Source: a virus. From it: a DNA stretch of 45,467 bases. Positions within the stretch are counted from its first letter, which is position 1. Every line of letters begins with the position of its first letter. The translations under genes and the position numbers were made by a program. The stretch lies in IMG/VR virus record IMGVR_UViG_3300049460_000029, positions 1-45,467 of that record, one strand, 5' to 3'. The notes under the pieces are model-generated. The model did not search any database. It saw only the letters and a program-made list of their open reading frames with translations, and had not been told where the DNA came from. This document shows, in pieces, positions 1 through 8,869 of the stretch.

Positions 1-127
1 CTGGGCGACGCCTCGGCGAAGGAGTGATCGAGCACGAGGGTCGGGAGATTCCTCAGGCATTCTCGAAGGAGTGGGAGAATCCTGTTCCTCGGGATCAGAT
101 CACCTCCGCTCACGCCATGCAGACCAT
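1..127. repeat. Terminal direct repeat, left copy (circular closure)
   Basis: These 127 bases are identical to bases 45341-45467. The reading frame entering the right copy leaves the left copy in phase, so the two ends are the same locus and the unit length is 45,340 bp. A 127-base overlap is the usual signature of a circular contig from a k=127 assembly rather than a biological terminal repeat. A collapsed direct terminal repeat or a circularly permuted headful genome would assemble the same way. Confidence 0.95.
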
Positions 128-2414
128 CTTTGCCCGTGGCGAGGCCATCGACAATGGTCGCATCATCAAGACTGGAAGCTGGCATGTTGTCACTCCAGAC
201 GATCCGAACTACATGTCTTCATGGCTGGACGGTCTGAACAAGCAGTTCCGCCAGGATGACCTGTTCCGTCTGGTGGCTGAAGATCCCACCCTGGCCAAGG
301 CCAAGGCTTGGGTTCGTACGCCTGCTGGCAAGTATCACATGAGCCAGCTCGGACCGAGGGCCCGCGACACCGATGGCACCATTCAGGCCATCAAGCAGAC
401 CCTTGACCAGTATCTCCCTGAGGGCACCGCCCTTCAGGGCAAACTAGCCAAGGGCGAGGAGATCCTTGAACAGGATCTCCGTAAGGCTGTCGCCCAGGAG
501 GACTTCCCTCCGGTCCACGGTGAGGAGCTGAAGGCCCTTACCGCAATGTTCAGCAAGCAGACTGCTGCGCGCATTGTGGACGACAAGATCGCTGAAGGGT
601 TCCGTCGACTGTCGACTCTTCCTAACGATGTGATGGCAAGGCAGCCGATCTACCTGCGAGCCCAGGAGGCTCGCATGAGGCAGATGGTCGACCAGGAGCT
701 GTCATTCCGCCGAGAGAGTGGACTGTCTGACGATCTGGACATGCAGGATCTTCAGAAGCTTCTCAACAAGTCTGACAAGCTGGCGAGGAAGGATATCAGT
801 CAGGTCGTCTACGACCCGACCAGGACCACGGCTACTGAGGCGCTTCGATTCATGTCTCCGTTCCTTTCGGCTCATATGGATGGGCTACAGCGTTGGGGTG
901 GACTGATTGCTGAGAAGCCTCAGTTCCTCGGAACCGCAGCCAAGATCTACAATGCTCCGGTTGCTGCTGGGCTTGTCACTGACCAGTACGGTCGTCCTGT
1001 CGATCAATACGGAAACGTGGAGACCGAAGACGAGAGCGGCAAGAAGAGCAAGGCGTTCGTTCCACTGGAGAAGCGCATGCTTACCCTTCGCATGCCCGGA
1101 GAGACGAAGAACATCAAGGGAGTCGGCCAGGTGAATACCGGTGGCGTCAGGCTGAGCCTGAGCGCCATCAACACTATCCTTCCTGGCGATCCATGGTTCA
1201 GCCCCGGCACCGGCCCGTTCGTTCAGCTTGCTGGCACGAACATTGCCAAGGCCGCTCCCGGTGTTGGCGACTTCCTTCAGTGGACGAAGATCATGCCTTA
1301 CGGTCCGGGGGAAGGTACCGGCGTCAAGGATGCCTTCACTCCCGCCTACATGAAGGACGCCTGGGCAGCATTCGATGCTGCCGCTGGTGGTGGTACTGCT
1401 CAGGCATACCAGGACAACGTTCTGGCTGAGTGGCAGCGCCAGAGCGCCGAGCACGCCAATGGTGGGGATGCTCCGGACTGGAAGACCGTCCAGAAGAACG
1501 CGAAGCAGTTCACGTTCCTGGAAGCCCTTACGAACTGGATCTCTCCCGCTCGAACGAAGGAGACTCCGCTTACGAAGACGCCCTACCAGTTCTTCGTAGA
1601 CCAGTACAAGACGATGCAGCAGACGGACCCGAAGAACGCCAAGGCCAACTTCTTCCAGAAGTACGGCGAGGACTACTTCGCCTTCACCGCATCCATGAGC
1701 AAGAGTATCGGAGTTCAGTCCAACCTGTCAGCTCAGCACACTGCCGAGATGTATGGTGACCTGATTGCTGAGGACCCTGACCTTGCATCGCTGATCGTTG
1801 GCGATGTCTACAACCAGGGCAAGTTCTCGAACTCGGTCTACCGGAAGCAGATGGACGGCTTGCTGAATGGCATCAAGATGAGGGAGAAGATCACTCCGCT
1901 CGAAGCCATCAAGCAGAATCAGAAGGATCTCGGCTGGGAACAGTACAACAAGTACATCGGAGCCATCGATGCCGCGACGATCCGGAGCGGCTTCAAGTCC
2001 TACAACCAGAAGGGAGCTGAGCCTTTCGCTCAGCTCAAGACCACCCTCACCACCGCCATGAGTGAAATGTACCCTGAGTGGTATGTGGACTACGGTACGG
2101 TGAACATGGTCAAGATTCCTCAGAGGATCAACGCCATGAAGAAGCTTGTCTCTGATGAGCGCATCATGTCAGATCCGATGAGAGCCCAGGAGCTTGTTCC
2201 TCTAGCCGCCTACATTCAGCAGCGTGAGCTACTGAAGTCTCAACTGGCGGAGCGGGGAGGAAGTCAGCTGAGCTTCGGACTGGACGGAACTCCCACTGGA
2301 GCCAATGCCGATATCGGTATGCAGCTCCGCACTCTGCAACTCTATCTCGTAAACAACTCCCTCGGATTCTCTGACATCTTCCATCGCTACCTTGAGAGTG
2401 ACGACCTCAGTTAG
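3..2414 (+). CDS. Giant internal virion protein, C-terminal part (continues from 45467)
   Basis: This is the C-terminal 804 or so residues of a 1744-aa protein that starts at 42520 and crosses the circle junction. No start codon belongs here; the GTG at 24 is internal. The segment is hydrophilic and probably mostly helical, with no catalytic motif I recognise. The gene sits downstream of the portal and directly upstream of two murein-hydrolase virion proteins. That is the position and size of an internal or ejection protein of short-tailed phages (compare T7 gp16 in role, not in sequence). A tape-measure role is less likely because the usual tail genes are missing. It ends nine bases before the next gene. 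Confidence 0.75.
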   Translation, partial: GRRLGEGVIEHEGREIPQAFSKEWENPVPRDQITSAHAMQTIFARGEAIDNGRIIKTGSWHVVTPDDPNYMSSWLDGLNKQFRQDDLFRLVAEDPTLAKAKAWVRTPAGKYHMSQLGPRARDTDGTIQAIKQTLDQYLPEGTALQGKLAKGEEILEQDLRKAVAQEDFPPVHGEELKALTAMFSKQTAARIVDDKIAEGFRRLSTLPNDVMARQPIYLRAQEARMRQMVDQELSFRRESGLSDDLDMQDLQKLLNKSDKLARKDISQVVYDPTRTTATEALRFMSPFLSAHMDGLQRWGGLIAEKPQFLGTAAKIYNAPVAAGLVTDQYGRPVDQYGNVETEDESGKKSKAFVPLEKRMLTLRMPGETKNIKGVGQVNTGGVRLSLSAINTILPGDPWFSPGTGPFVQLAGTNIAKAAPGVGDFLQWTKIMPYGPGEGTGVKDAFTPAYMKDAWAAFDAAAGGGTAQAYQDNVLAEWQRQSAEHANGGDAPDWKTVQKNAKQFTFLEALTNWISPARTKETPLTKTPYQFFVDQYKTMQQTDPKNAKANFFQKYGEDYFAFTASMSKSIGVQSNLSAQHTAEMYGDLIAEDPDLASLIVGDVYNQGKFSNSVYRKQMDGLLNGIKMREKITPLEAIKQNQKDLGWEQYNKYIGAIDAATIRSGFKSYNQKGAEPFAQLKTTLTTAMSEMYPEWYVDYGTVNMVKIPQRINAMKKLVSDERIMSDPMRAQELVPLAAYIQQRELLKSQLAERGGSQLSFGLDGTPTGANADIGMQLRTLQLYLVNNSLGFSDIFHRYLESDDLS

Positions 2415-2422
2415 GAGCAGTC

Positions 2423-3373
2423 ATGACTACACCCTCGCTGTTTGAATCCCTTGGCGGAGGGAAGATCAACCCCAACCCGCTAGGGACAATACCCGGGACT
2501 AAGTCTCTTGATAGTCTCATGAAGCAGGGTATAGCTGAGGCCAGCTCCGCTGCGAACAACCCCACGAACAACTTCTTCTCGAACGACCCCTACAGTCAGT
2601 ACAAGGTGTTCCTTGGGGCCGACATCGGCCCCATTGGGGTTGTTCCTAAGAGTCAGCTGGGATACGGCATGACTGGTTACACTGATTACCAGTCTGCCGT
2701 ATTGGCTCCCACTTCGTGGGATGCCAATAAGCTGAGGGAGTTCGTGAACAAGGGAATCGTCAACAAGATTCCTGGCTTCGAGGTCGGCATGGGAATGCCT
2801 CAGATCCAGTCTGCATGGCAGGACATGGTTCGATCCTCCGTCCTCTTCAACCTGGGGATCAAGGGCAACCAGAAGCCCTGGACTCCCATGGATGTGATGG
2901 ACTCCTGGAGTAGCCAGAAGGGCAAGTACGGTACGCAGAGGCAGGGGGACTGGGTCTTCGACGTGGCCACTGGGGAGCGGATCAAGTACGTGGGTCCAAC
3001 CTCCAAGACCACCACAAGCAAACAGATCGACCTCTCCTCCCCCGAGGAGGCGCAAGCCCTTGTGACGCAAGTCCTTCAGCAGGCCCTAGGAAGGGCTCCC
3101 ACGCCCAAGGAGCTGGCTAAGTTCAGGTCTACCATCTCAGGCTACGAGAAGGCCAACCCGACCGTCACAACTACTACTCAGCAGCTCTCTCCCGACCTGT
3201 CTACCGGACAGGTCGATGTCACCTCGCAGTCCAGCACTACGGCTGGCGGGGTTTCCGATGCCGCCAGGGCGGCATTGGTACAGAATCCGACAGTGGAGAC
3301 CAAGGAGTATGGCAAGTACCAAGCTGGAACCACCTACTACAACGCCCTCATGCAGATGATCGGCGGTGGGTGA
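2423..3373 (+). CDS. Putative internal virion / ejection-associated protein, 316 aa
   Basis: The ATG follows the giant gene by 8 bp with a GGAG ribosome site, and the stop overlaps the next gene (TGATG), so the products are coupled. The N-terminal two thirds has mixed composition and resembles nothing I know. Around residues 210-245 a short helical module precedes a Thr/Ser/Gln-rich, low-complexity stretch, and the protein ends in Gly-Gly-Gly. Its place between the giant protein and the wall hydrolases suggests a component of the DNA ejection apparatus. There is no direct functional motif. Confidence 0.55.
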   Translation: MTTPSLFESLGGGKINPNPLGTIPGTKSLDSLMKQGIAEASSAANNPTNNFFSNDPYSQYKVFLGADIGPIGVVPKSQLGYGMTGYTDYQSAVLAPTSWDANKLREFVNKGIVNKIPGFEVGMGMPQIQSAWQDMVRSSVLFNLGIKGNQKPWTPMDVMDSWSSQKGKYGTQRQGDWVFDVATGERIKYVGPTSKTTTSKQIDLSSPEEAQALVTQVLQQALGRAPTPKELAKFRSTISGYEKANPTVTTTTQQLSPDLSTGQVDVTSQSSTTAGGVSDAARAALVQNPTVETKEYGKYQAGTTYYNALMQMIGGG

Positions 3374-4671
3374 TGGCGATTGACGGCAACGCCATTGGCG
3401 AGTACGCCAAGCAGTTCATCGGCGTACCGTACGTATGGGGTGGCAATAGCCTGAAGAGTGGAGTCGACTGCTCCGGCCTCGTTCAGCAGGTCTTCAAGCA
3501 CTTCGGCATCTCCCTACCGCGAGTCACCTACGACCAGATCGGTCAGGGCGCCCCGGTAGGGATGAAGGGCCTCAGGCCCGGAGACCTGATGTTCTTCGAT
3601 ACCGCAGGTAAGAACACTCCGAGTCACGTAGGAATCTATCTGGGTAACGGCAGGATGATCCATACTCCCCGCCCCGGCAAGAGTGTGGAAATTGTCGACG
3701 TCACCAAGGGTTACTACCTGGACAAGTTCCTGGGAGGACGCCGCATCAGCGGCGTCCATTCCACCGGAGCATCCCAGTCGGACTACGAGGAGACTCCGAA
3801 GCTTTCGTCCGAGGAGCTGGCCTCCTCGTACGGCTGGGCTTACGGGTTCCTGAACTCCAACCCTGAACTGAAGAAGTTGTTCGGTTCAGCGGTGAGCGGT
3901 CAGTGGACTCCAGAGAAGTTCCAGGCGGAACTTCGGGACAGTGCCTGGTGGAAGTCGAACTCGGAGACCAGGCGACAGGCCCAGGTTACTCAGAAGACTG
4001 ATCCGGCCACTTGGAATGCCCAGCTGTCCGCTGGCATTCTGAAGGTGAGGCAGCTCGCTGCCGAGCTTGGTGCAGCCATTCCGGAGAACAAGATCAGCGG
4101 CATCGTGAAGAACGCTATCGAGACTGGAATCCTGGACGACGAAGGCCAGATGCGCAACGCCCTCGGAGGCTATGTCACCTTCACGAAGGATGGCACCCTG
4201 AAGGGTGAGGCCGGACTCCATGAGTACACCATGCGTCAGTTCGCGTACGCCAACGGCGTAAAGCTCTCTGATGAGGCGATCAAGACGCAGGCTCAGCTTG
4301 TGGTGAAGAAGCTTGCCACAACTGAGGACTTCCAGAATCAGATCAGACAGTCAGCTGTCTCCATGTTCCCTGCCTATCAGAAGCAGATCGAGGCGGGAGT
4401 GAACGTGGCAGACATAGCTTCGCCTTACACGCAGATGATGAGCCAGGAGTTGGAGATGCCCTATCAGGGCATCGACGTACTCGACCCCACGATCAAGCAA
4501 GCGCTGAACGGTATGGACAAGAGCGGCAAGCCTGCTGGCATGACGCTCACAGACTTCCAGCAACAGCTTCGAAATGATCCTCGCTGGAAAGCTACGACCA
4601 ACGCCAGGAACAGTACGATGACCGTTGGCCTGAACGTCTTGAAGGACATGGGTCTTGTCGCTTCTCGCTAG
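3370..4671 (+). CDS. Virion NlpC/P60 peptidoglycan endopeptidase with duplicated C-terminal domain
   Basis: The N-terminal 130 residues form an NlpC/P60 cysteine peptidase. A YVWGG motif precedes DCSGLV with catalytic Cys34, and SHVGIY supplies His86; the family cuts D-Glu/diamino-acid bonds in wall peptides. From about residue 140 to the end it carries a helical region that is clearly paralogous to the C-terminal region of the next protein: shared ELKKLF, QWT.KFQAELRD, WWKS, VADIASPY and QLRNDPRWK. The start may be GTG 3370 or ATG 3373; both overlap the upstream stop. Position among virion genes suggests a particle-borne enzyme that opens the wall during DNA entry rather than the lysis enzyme. 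Confidence 0.85.
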   Translation: MMAIDGNAIGEYAKQFIGVPYVWGGNSLKSGVDCSGLVQQVFKHFGISLPRVTYDQIGQGAPVGMKGLRPGDLMFFDTAGKNTPSHVGIYLGNGRMIHTPRPGKSVEIVDVTKGYYLDKFLGGRRISGVHSTGASQSDYEETPKLSSEELASSYGWAYGFLNSNPELKKLFGSAVSGQWTPEKFQAELRDSAWWKSNSETRRQAQVTQKTDPATWNAQLSAGILKVRQLAAELGAAIPENKISGIVKNAIETGILDDEGQMRNALGGYVTFTKDGTLKGEAGLHEYTMRQFAYANGVKLSDEAIKTQAQLVVKKLATTEDFQNQIRQSAVSMFPAYQKQIEAGVNVADIASPYTQMMSQELEMPYQGIDVLDPTIKQALNGMDKSGKPAGMTLTDFQQQLRNDPRWKATTNARNSTMTVGLNVLKDMGLVASR

Positions 4672-6025
4672 CCTTGCCCTCATCCCCGCCCTACTCTTTG
4701 GAGGTCCAGTGGCCAACCCGTCTTTTGATGCATTCTTCTGGGCAATCTCCAAGCAGGAGTCCGGTGGCAACTACGGAGCCGTTGGCGTGTGGGTCAAAGG
4801 TGACCGAGCCTACGGGAAGTATCAGGTCATGGGGGCAAACATCCCCTCGTGGACCAAGAAGTACTGGGGGAAGTCCCTAACTCCTCAACAGTTCCTGAGC
4901 AACTCCAAGGCCCAGGAGGCTGTGGCTCGTGGAGTTCTCCAGGGCTACTACAACAAGTACGGCGCCAAGGGCGCCGCTGCCATGTGGTACTCGGGGCAGT
5001 CCAATCCGAACAAGACCTATGGCAACCCTCCGGTCTACAAGTATGTCAACAGCGTCATAAACCACGCCTCTGGATACAGCGGAGGATCTAGCACCACCAC
5101 ATCAACCTCTTCTGGGGTGTCGAACTACAGCGGCACAGAGGTTGCCAAGCTCGCCAGCAGCGAGCTGGCCGAGCAGTACGGCTTTGTCGAGTCTTTGATG
5201 AACTCCGACGCGGAGCTGAAGAAACTCTTCAATGCAGCAGTGAAGGGGCAGTGGACCGCCCAGAAGTTCCAGGCGGAACTTCGGGATACCAAGTGGTGGA
5301 AGTCCCGCTCCTCTTCGGAGCGAGAGTTCTTGACACTCAAGTACGGTGACCCCAAGACTGCCGATCAGAAGTTGAGCCAGGCGTACACTCAGGTTCGCCA
5401 GTTGGCGAACCAGTTGGGCATCGTAGAGAGCCCGAAGTTCATCAAGAACATTCAGGCCCAGTACCGCACCCTCGCTTACAACATGGTGGCCAAGGGGTGG
5501 AACGAATCCCAGCTTCGTGACTACCTCGGCAAGTACGTGTACTTCGGGGAGTATGAAGAGGGTGAGGGCGGTGAGGCTCTCCAGAAGCTCAGGAGCTTCG
5601 CCTATGACATGGGGGTGACCATGTCTTCCACCTGGTACGCAGACAGGGCAAGGAACATCGTTCGTGGAGTGGGGACCATTCAGGACTACCAGAGCGCCAT
5701 TCGCCAGCAGGCGAAGGCGCTGTACCCACAGTACTCCAAGCAGATCGACGCAGGACAGACGGTTGCGGACATCGCCTCGCCCTACATTCAGAGCATGCAA
5801 AGCATCCTTGAGGTTCCTGGCGGATCGCTATCAGTACAGGACAACACGATCAAGACTGCACTCCAGAACAAGAACAAGGCTACCGGAGTCACTGAGGTGA
5901 TGCCGTTGTGGCAGTTCGAGAACCAGCTTCGGAATGATCCTCGCTGGAAGAAGACACAGAACGCACAGAACAGCCTCATGCAGGTTGCCCACCAAGTCCT
6001 TGCGGACTTCGGCGTCAAGTACTAG
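4655..6025 (+). CDS. Virion lysozyme/transglycosylase-like protein, paralogous C-terminus
   Basis: An SLT/lysozyme-like domain occupies about residues 20-135: AISKQESGGNY with the expected catalytic Glu, then YGKYQVM, then a W-rich helix. Glycan-strand cleavage fits this fold. Residues from about 165 onward are paralogous to the preceding NlpC/P60 protein, so one virion-anchoring domain seems to have been duplicated and fitted with two different wall hydrolases. The start is uncertain. TTG 4655 has AAGGA 8 bp upstream and gives a hydrophobic N-terminus. GTG 4709 follows GGAGGT by 3 bp and gives a start typical of such domains. The gene overlaps its neighbour by 17 bp. Confidence 0.8.
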   Translation: MSLLASLALIPALLFGGPVANPSFDAFFWAISKQESGGNYGAVGVWVKGDRAYGKYQVMGANIPSWTKKYWGKSLTPQQFLSNSKAQEAVARGVLQGYYNKYGAKGAAAMWYSGQSNPNKTYGNPPVYKYVNSVINHASGYSGGSSTTTSTSSGVSNYSGTEVAKLASSELAEQYGFVESLMNSDAELKKLFNAAVKGQWTAQKFQAELRDTKWWKSRSSSEREFLTLKYGDPKTADQKLSQAYTQVRQLANQLGIVESPKFIKNIQAQYRTLAYNMVAKGWNESQLRDYLGKYVYFGEYEEGEGGEALQKLRSFAYDMGVTMSSTWYADRARNIVRGVGTIQDYQSAIRQQAKALYPQYSKQIDAGQTVADIASPYIQSMQSILEVPGGSLSVQDNTIKTALQNKNKATGVTEVMPLWQFENQLRNDPRWKKTQNAQNSLMQVAHQVLADFGVKY

Positions 6026-6037
6026 CGGGGAGAGAAG

Positions 6038-7093
6038 ATGACCACACCAGCCATACCGACCAGCCCGCTCAAGGACATTGACGCCAGGATCACTGCGGTG
6101 AATCGCACGATCACCATGCTTCAGAAGAACCTTGCAGCAGCCAAGACCAGCGCCCAAAAGGCGCTGATCAACAAGCAGATCAAAGCCGCACAGGATCAGC
6201 TCACCTCCCTGAACACCACTCGGACCACCGAACAGAACAGGGTCTACGAGCAGACCGGACAGTATGACAAGCTGTTGTCCGGCGACAACAGAGACGCCTT
6301 CCTTGCGATCAACTCCCTGTTCAAGAACTATGGACTGGAGACTCTGGCCGGTAAGATCTACGAGTTCGTGAAGAACGGTTACTCGGCAGACACGATCAGC
6401 ATCTTGCTTCAGGATACGCAGGAGTACAAGACCAGGTTCGCTGGCAATGAAGCACGCAAGGGTGCTGGACTTCCTGTCCTTTCCCCCGCCGAGTATTTGG
6501 CTACGGAGGCCAGCTACCGTCAGATCATGCAGAGCGCCGGACTTCCGTCCGGCTTCTACGACCAGCCCTCGGACTTCAACATCTGGATCGGGAAGAACGT
6601 ATCGCCCTCGGAAGTTCAGTCCAGGGTGGACCTCGCCACCCAGGCGACGGTCCTGGCGAACCCGAACTACCGCAAGGCCCTGAACCAGATGGGCATCAAC
6701 GACAACGAACTCACGGCTTACTTCTTGAGCCCGGACAAGGCTCTGCCAATCCTTCAGAAGTCTGCCGCCACCGCACAGATCGGCGCTGCTGCACTTCAGC
6801 AGGGCCTCACATTCGACACCACCTACTCTGAGCAGCTTGCCCTTGAAGGGATCTCCAAGGACCAGGCTCAGTCTGGATACTCGCAGGTTGCCAGTGAACT
6901 GGAGACTATGCGGGCCCTCGGCCAGATCTACGGTTCCGACTGGAACCAGCGGACCAGTGAAGAGGCAATCTTCCAGGGTTCCGGTGAGGCCATCAAGAAG
7001 AAGGCAAGGCTTCTCAGTCAGGAGCGTGGCTCCTTCAGCGCCGCTACGGGCGGCGCAAGGGGTGGGCTTGCTCAATCGGGTGGAGCCAGGTGA
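6038..7093 (+). CDS. Putative internal virion protein, 351 aa
   Basis: The ATG follows GGGGAGAG, 12 bp after the lysozyme gene. The first 70 residues are Ala/Gln/Lys-rich with coiled-coil character, the middle is helical, and the tail is Gly/Ala/Arg-rich. No enzyme motif is visible. The gene closes the block of likely ejection proteins before the tRNA and capsid genes. The nearest analogy is small internal core or portal-tunnel proteins of podoviruses, which is an inference from order and composition only. Confidence 0.55.
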   Translation: MTTPAIPTSPLKDIDARITAVNRTITMLQKNLAAAKTSAQKALINKQIKAAQDQLTSLNTTRTTEQNRVYEQTGQYDKLLSGDNRDAFLAINSLFKNYGLETLAGKIYEFVKNGYSADTISILLQDTQEYKTRFAGNEARKGAGLPVLSPAEYLATEASYRQIMQSAGLPSGFYDQPSDFNIWIGKNVSPSEVQSRVDLATQATVLANPNYRKALNQMGINDNELTAYFLSPDKALPILQKSAATAQIGAAALQQGLTFDTTYSEQLALEGISKDQAQSGYSQVASELETMRALGQIYGSDWNQRTSEEAIFQGSGEAIKKKARLLSQERGSFSAATGGARGGLAQSGGAR

Positions 7094-7099
7094 CGTAAT

Positions 7100-7124
7100 G
7101 ATACGATGATATAATCATCGTATC
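7100..7124 (+). promoter_or_regulatory. Extended -10 promoter inside a perfect palindrome
   Basis: Bases 7100-7110 and 7114-7124 are an 11-bp perfect inverted repeat with a 3-base centre. TGATATAAT (7107-7115), a perfect extended -10 element, lies across the centre. Transcription would start near 7122, just before the tRNA at 7127 and the scaffold/capsid genes. No convincing -35 is present. The overlap of palindrome and promoter suggests an operator bound by a dimeric protein. Confidence 0.6.
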
Positions 7125-7126
7125 GG

Positions 7127-7200
7127 AGCGGGATAGTGAAGAGGGATCACGCTGGGTTCATGCCCCAGAATCAGGAGTTCAAATCTCCTTCCCGCTACCA
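7127..7200 (+). tRNA. tRNA-Met-type (CAT anticodon)
   Basis: A complete 74-nt cloverleaf can be drawn by eye. The acceptor is 7127-7133 with 7190-7196, the D arm GTGA/TCAC, and the anticodon stem 7152-7156 with 7164-7168 around loop TTCATGC. The T arm is AGGAG/CTCCT around TTCAAAT, and CCA is encoded at 7198-7200. The anticodon stem has three consecutive G:C pairs next to the loop, a hallmark of initiator tRNA. However, the 1:72 position is an A:T pair and the 11:24 pair is elongator-like. It could be initiator, elongator Met, or Ile with a modified anticodon. It lies alone between virion genes. Confidence 0.88.
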
Positions 7201-7319
7201 TGAATGGACCGACCGGCCCCATTCATCGTACAAGTCCGGCAATCAACCAACCAAGCGGGAGCGAGAAGCGGGTTCCCCAACCCGCCAATTTGGCCTGCAA
7301 ACTTATGGGAGGAGTCATC
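7201..7319 (+). other. Leader between tRNA and scaffold gene, two hairpins
   Basis: This 119-bp stretch has no gene. An inverted repeat ATGAATGG/CCATTCAT begins at the last base of the tRNA, and GCGGGTT/AACCCGC (about 7268-7285) forms a 7-bp stem with a 4-base loop. The hairpins may define the tRNA 3' processing boundary and stabilise the capsid mRNA. Confidence 0.5.
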
Positions 7320-7808
7320 ATGACTCAGTGGGGTTTCGAAGACGAGAACGACGGCCAGGGCAACAACAGCGAACTGAATGGCCCCAAGGCACTTCGTGAC
7401 TATGCAGCCGAACTCAAGCGCCAGAACGATGAACTCAACAGCAAGCTTACGAGCTTCCTTGAGGATCAGGCGAAGGAGAAGATGGCTACTGTCTTTACAT
7501 CCCTGGGGGTTCCTGGGGCACAGACCGTGTACCAGGGTCCCAACGATCCGCAGAAGGCAAAGGAATGGGTGGACTCCATGCGTTCCGTCTTCGGTGGAGA
7601 CAGCCAGGGTGGTAACCCTGCGACTGAGGCTGCTGTGCAGCAGCCTGCCCTTACGGACGAACAGCAGAAGCAGTTCGAATCGTTCAACCAGTCTGGTTCG
7701 AACGGTCAGCCGATGGGTAATTTTGAAGCTGCGCATGCGGCTGTCAATGACGCTACCGACATCAATAGCCTGATTGCCGCGTTCCAGAACGGAACGCGTA
7801 CTACGTAG
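7320..7808 (+). CDS. Capsid scaffold protein
   Basis: A 162-aa acidic, Gln/Asn-rich protein lies immediately upstream of the major capsid gene. It has a coiled-coil stretch (LRDYAAELKRQNDELNSKL) near residues 25-45 and a disordered middle. Size, composition and position are those of phage scaffolding proteins, which template procapsid assembly and then leave. The ATG at 7320 follows GGGAGGAG; upstream in-frame codons read through the leader and are not used. The assignment rests on context, as scaffolds are poorly conserved. Confidence 0.8.
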   Translation: MTQWGFEDENDGQGNNSELNGPKALRDYAAELKRQNDELNSKLTSFLEDQAKEKMATVFTSLGVPGAQTVYQGPNDPQKAKEWVDSMRSVFGGDSQGGNPATEAAVQQPALTDEQQKQFESFNQSGSNGQPMGNFEAAHAAVNDATDINSLIAAFQNGTRTT

Positions 7809-7834
7809 TCAGGCAACTTCCCTAAGGAGTTGTA

Positions 7835-8818
7835 ATGGCTAACGCCTTTACGGGCACTGCGGCAATGAGCGCCCTCGTACAGACCACGTACGACCGCGCT
7901 CTTGAGTTCGCTCTTCGTGCCCACCCGCTTTACCGGATGATCGCTGACAAGCGACCTGTTCAGCAGGCCATGCCTGGTTCCAGCGTTGTGTTCTCGCTGT
8001 ACCAGGATCTCGCGCAGTCCATCACCCCGCTGAATGAGCTGGTTGACCCGGACGCTGTTGCGGCCGGTAACCCGACCACGGTTTCCGTTACCCTGAATGA
8101 GTACGGTAACGCGATCCTGGTCAGCAACAAGCTCGACCTGTTCTCTTTCACCGACGTTACTGCCGGTCTGGTGAACCAGGTTGCGTGGAACCTGGTCGAC
8201 TCTGTTGACCTTCTGGTTCAGAACGTGCTTGCCGCTGGCACCCAGACGCTTCGGCGTGGCGGTGGCACGGTTGGTTACGGTTTCGGCACCACGCCCACCA
8301 ACCCGATCGCCCTTACGGCGATCACTGGCACCGACGTCTTCACGTCGGACATGGCCCGCTTCTCTGTTACCCAGCTTCGGACGAACAAGGTTCACCCGAA
8401 CAAGGGCAGCTACTACACCGCCTACATCCACCCGCAGGTCTCTTACGACCTGCGTCGGGAAACCGGGGCGGCTGCCTGGCGTGACCCGCACAACTACTCT
8501 GCTGCGGGGAACATCTGGGCGGGCGAGATTGGTGAGTACGAGGGTGCCTGCTACATCGAGACCCCTCGTAACCAGAACGTTCAGTCTGGTGCTGGTGCTG
8601 GCGCGGCTCAGACCCGTGTGTTCAACACCTACTTCACCGGCCAGCAGGCCCTTGCTGAGGCTGTTGCGGAGGAGTTCCACACGGTTCGCGGTCCGGTCGT
8701 CGACAAGCTGACCCGCTTCCAGCCCCTTGGCTGGTACGGCGTGGCTGGCTGGTCTCTCTACCGCCCGGAGTCGCTGATCGTGGCTCAGACCACCTCTTCG
8801 GCTCGTAACGCTGCCTGA
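7835..8818 (+). CDS. Major capsid protein
   Basis: This 327-aa protein follows the scaffold gene by 26 bp, with AAGGAG before the ATG. It has the look of an HK97-fold capsid subunit of the N4-gp56/P22-coat type: an N-terminal helix, long beta-rich centre, an NVLAAG helix and an ALAEAV segment near the C-terminus. Its codon usage is unusually uniform and C-ending compared with neighbours, fitting very high expression. A strong hairpin follows the stop and probably lowers transcription of the genes downstream. Confidence 0.9.
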   Translation: MANAFTGTAAMSALVQTTYDRALEFALRAHPLYRMIADKRPVQQAMPGSSVVFSLYQDLAQSITPLNELVDPDAVAAGNPTTVSVTLNEYGNAILVSNKLDLFSFTDVTAGLVNQVAWNLVDSVDLLVQNVLAAGTQTLRRGGGTVGYGFGTTPTNPIALTAITGTDVFTSDMARFSVTQLRTNKVHPNKGSYYTAYIHPQVSYDLRRETGAAAWRDPHNYSAAGNIWAGEIGEYEGACYIETPRNQNVQSGAGAGAAQTRVFNTYFTGQQALAEAVAEEFHTVRGPVVDKLTRFQPLGWYGVAGWSLYRPESLIVAQTTSSARNAA

Positions 8819-8825
8819 TGAATCT

Positions 8826-8847
8826 GGGGAGGGCTTCGGCCCTCCCC
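8826..8847 (+). terminator. Hairpin after the capsid gene (attenuating terminator or mRNA stabiliser)
   Basis: GGGGAGGGC and GCCCTCCCC form a 9-bp stem closed by a TTCG tetraloop, followed by TCTTCCC rather than a long T run. It likely gives partial termination or 3' end stabilisation of the capsid message. Confidence 0.7.
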
Positions 8848-8869
8848 TCTTCCCTGAGGAGGGATTGCC

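Noticed and set aside
1-127. A true 127-bp phage terminal repeat
   Set aside because: Possible but not needed: the length equals a common assembly k-mer and a gene runs through it in phase, so a circular assembly overlap is simpler.
7136-7399. An 87-codon frame overlapping the tRNA
   Set aside because: It reads through the tRNA and leader hairpins, and the scaffold gene in another frame is better supported.
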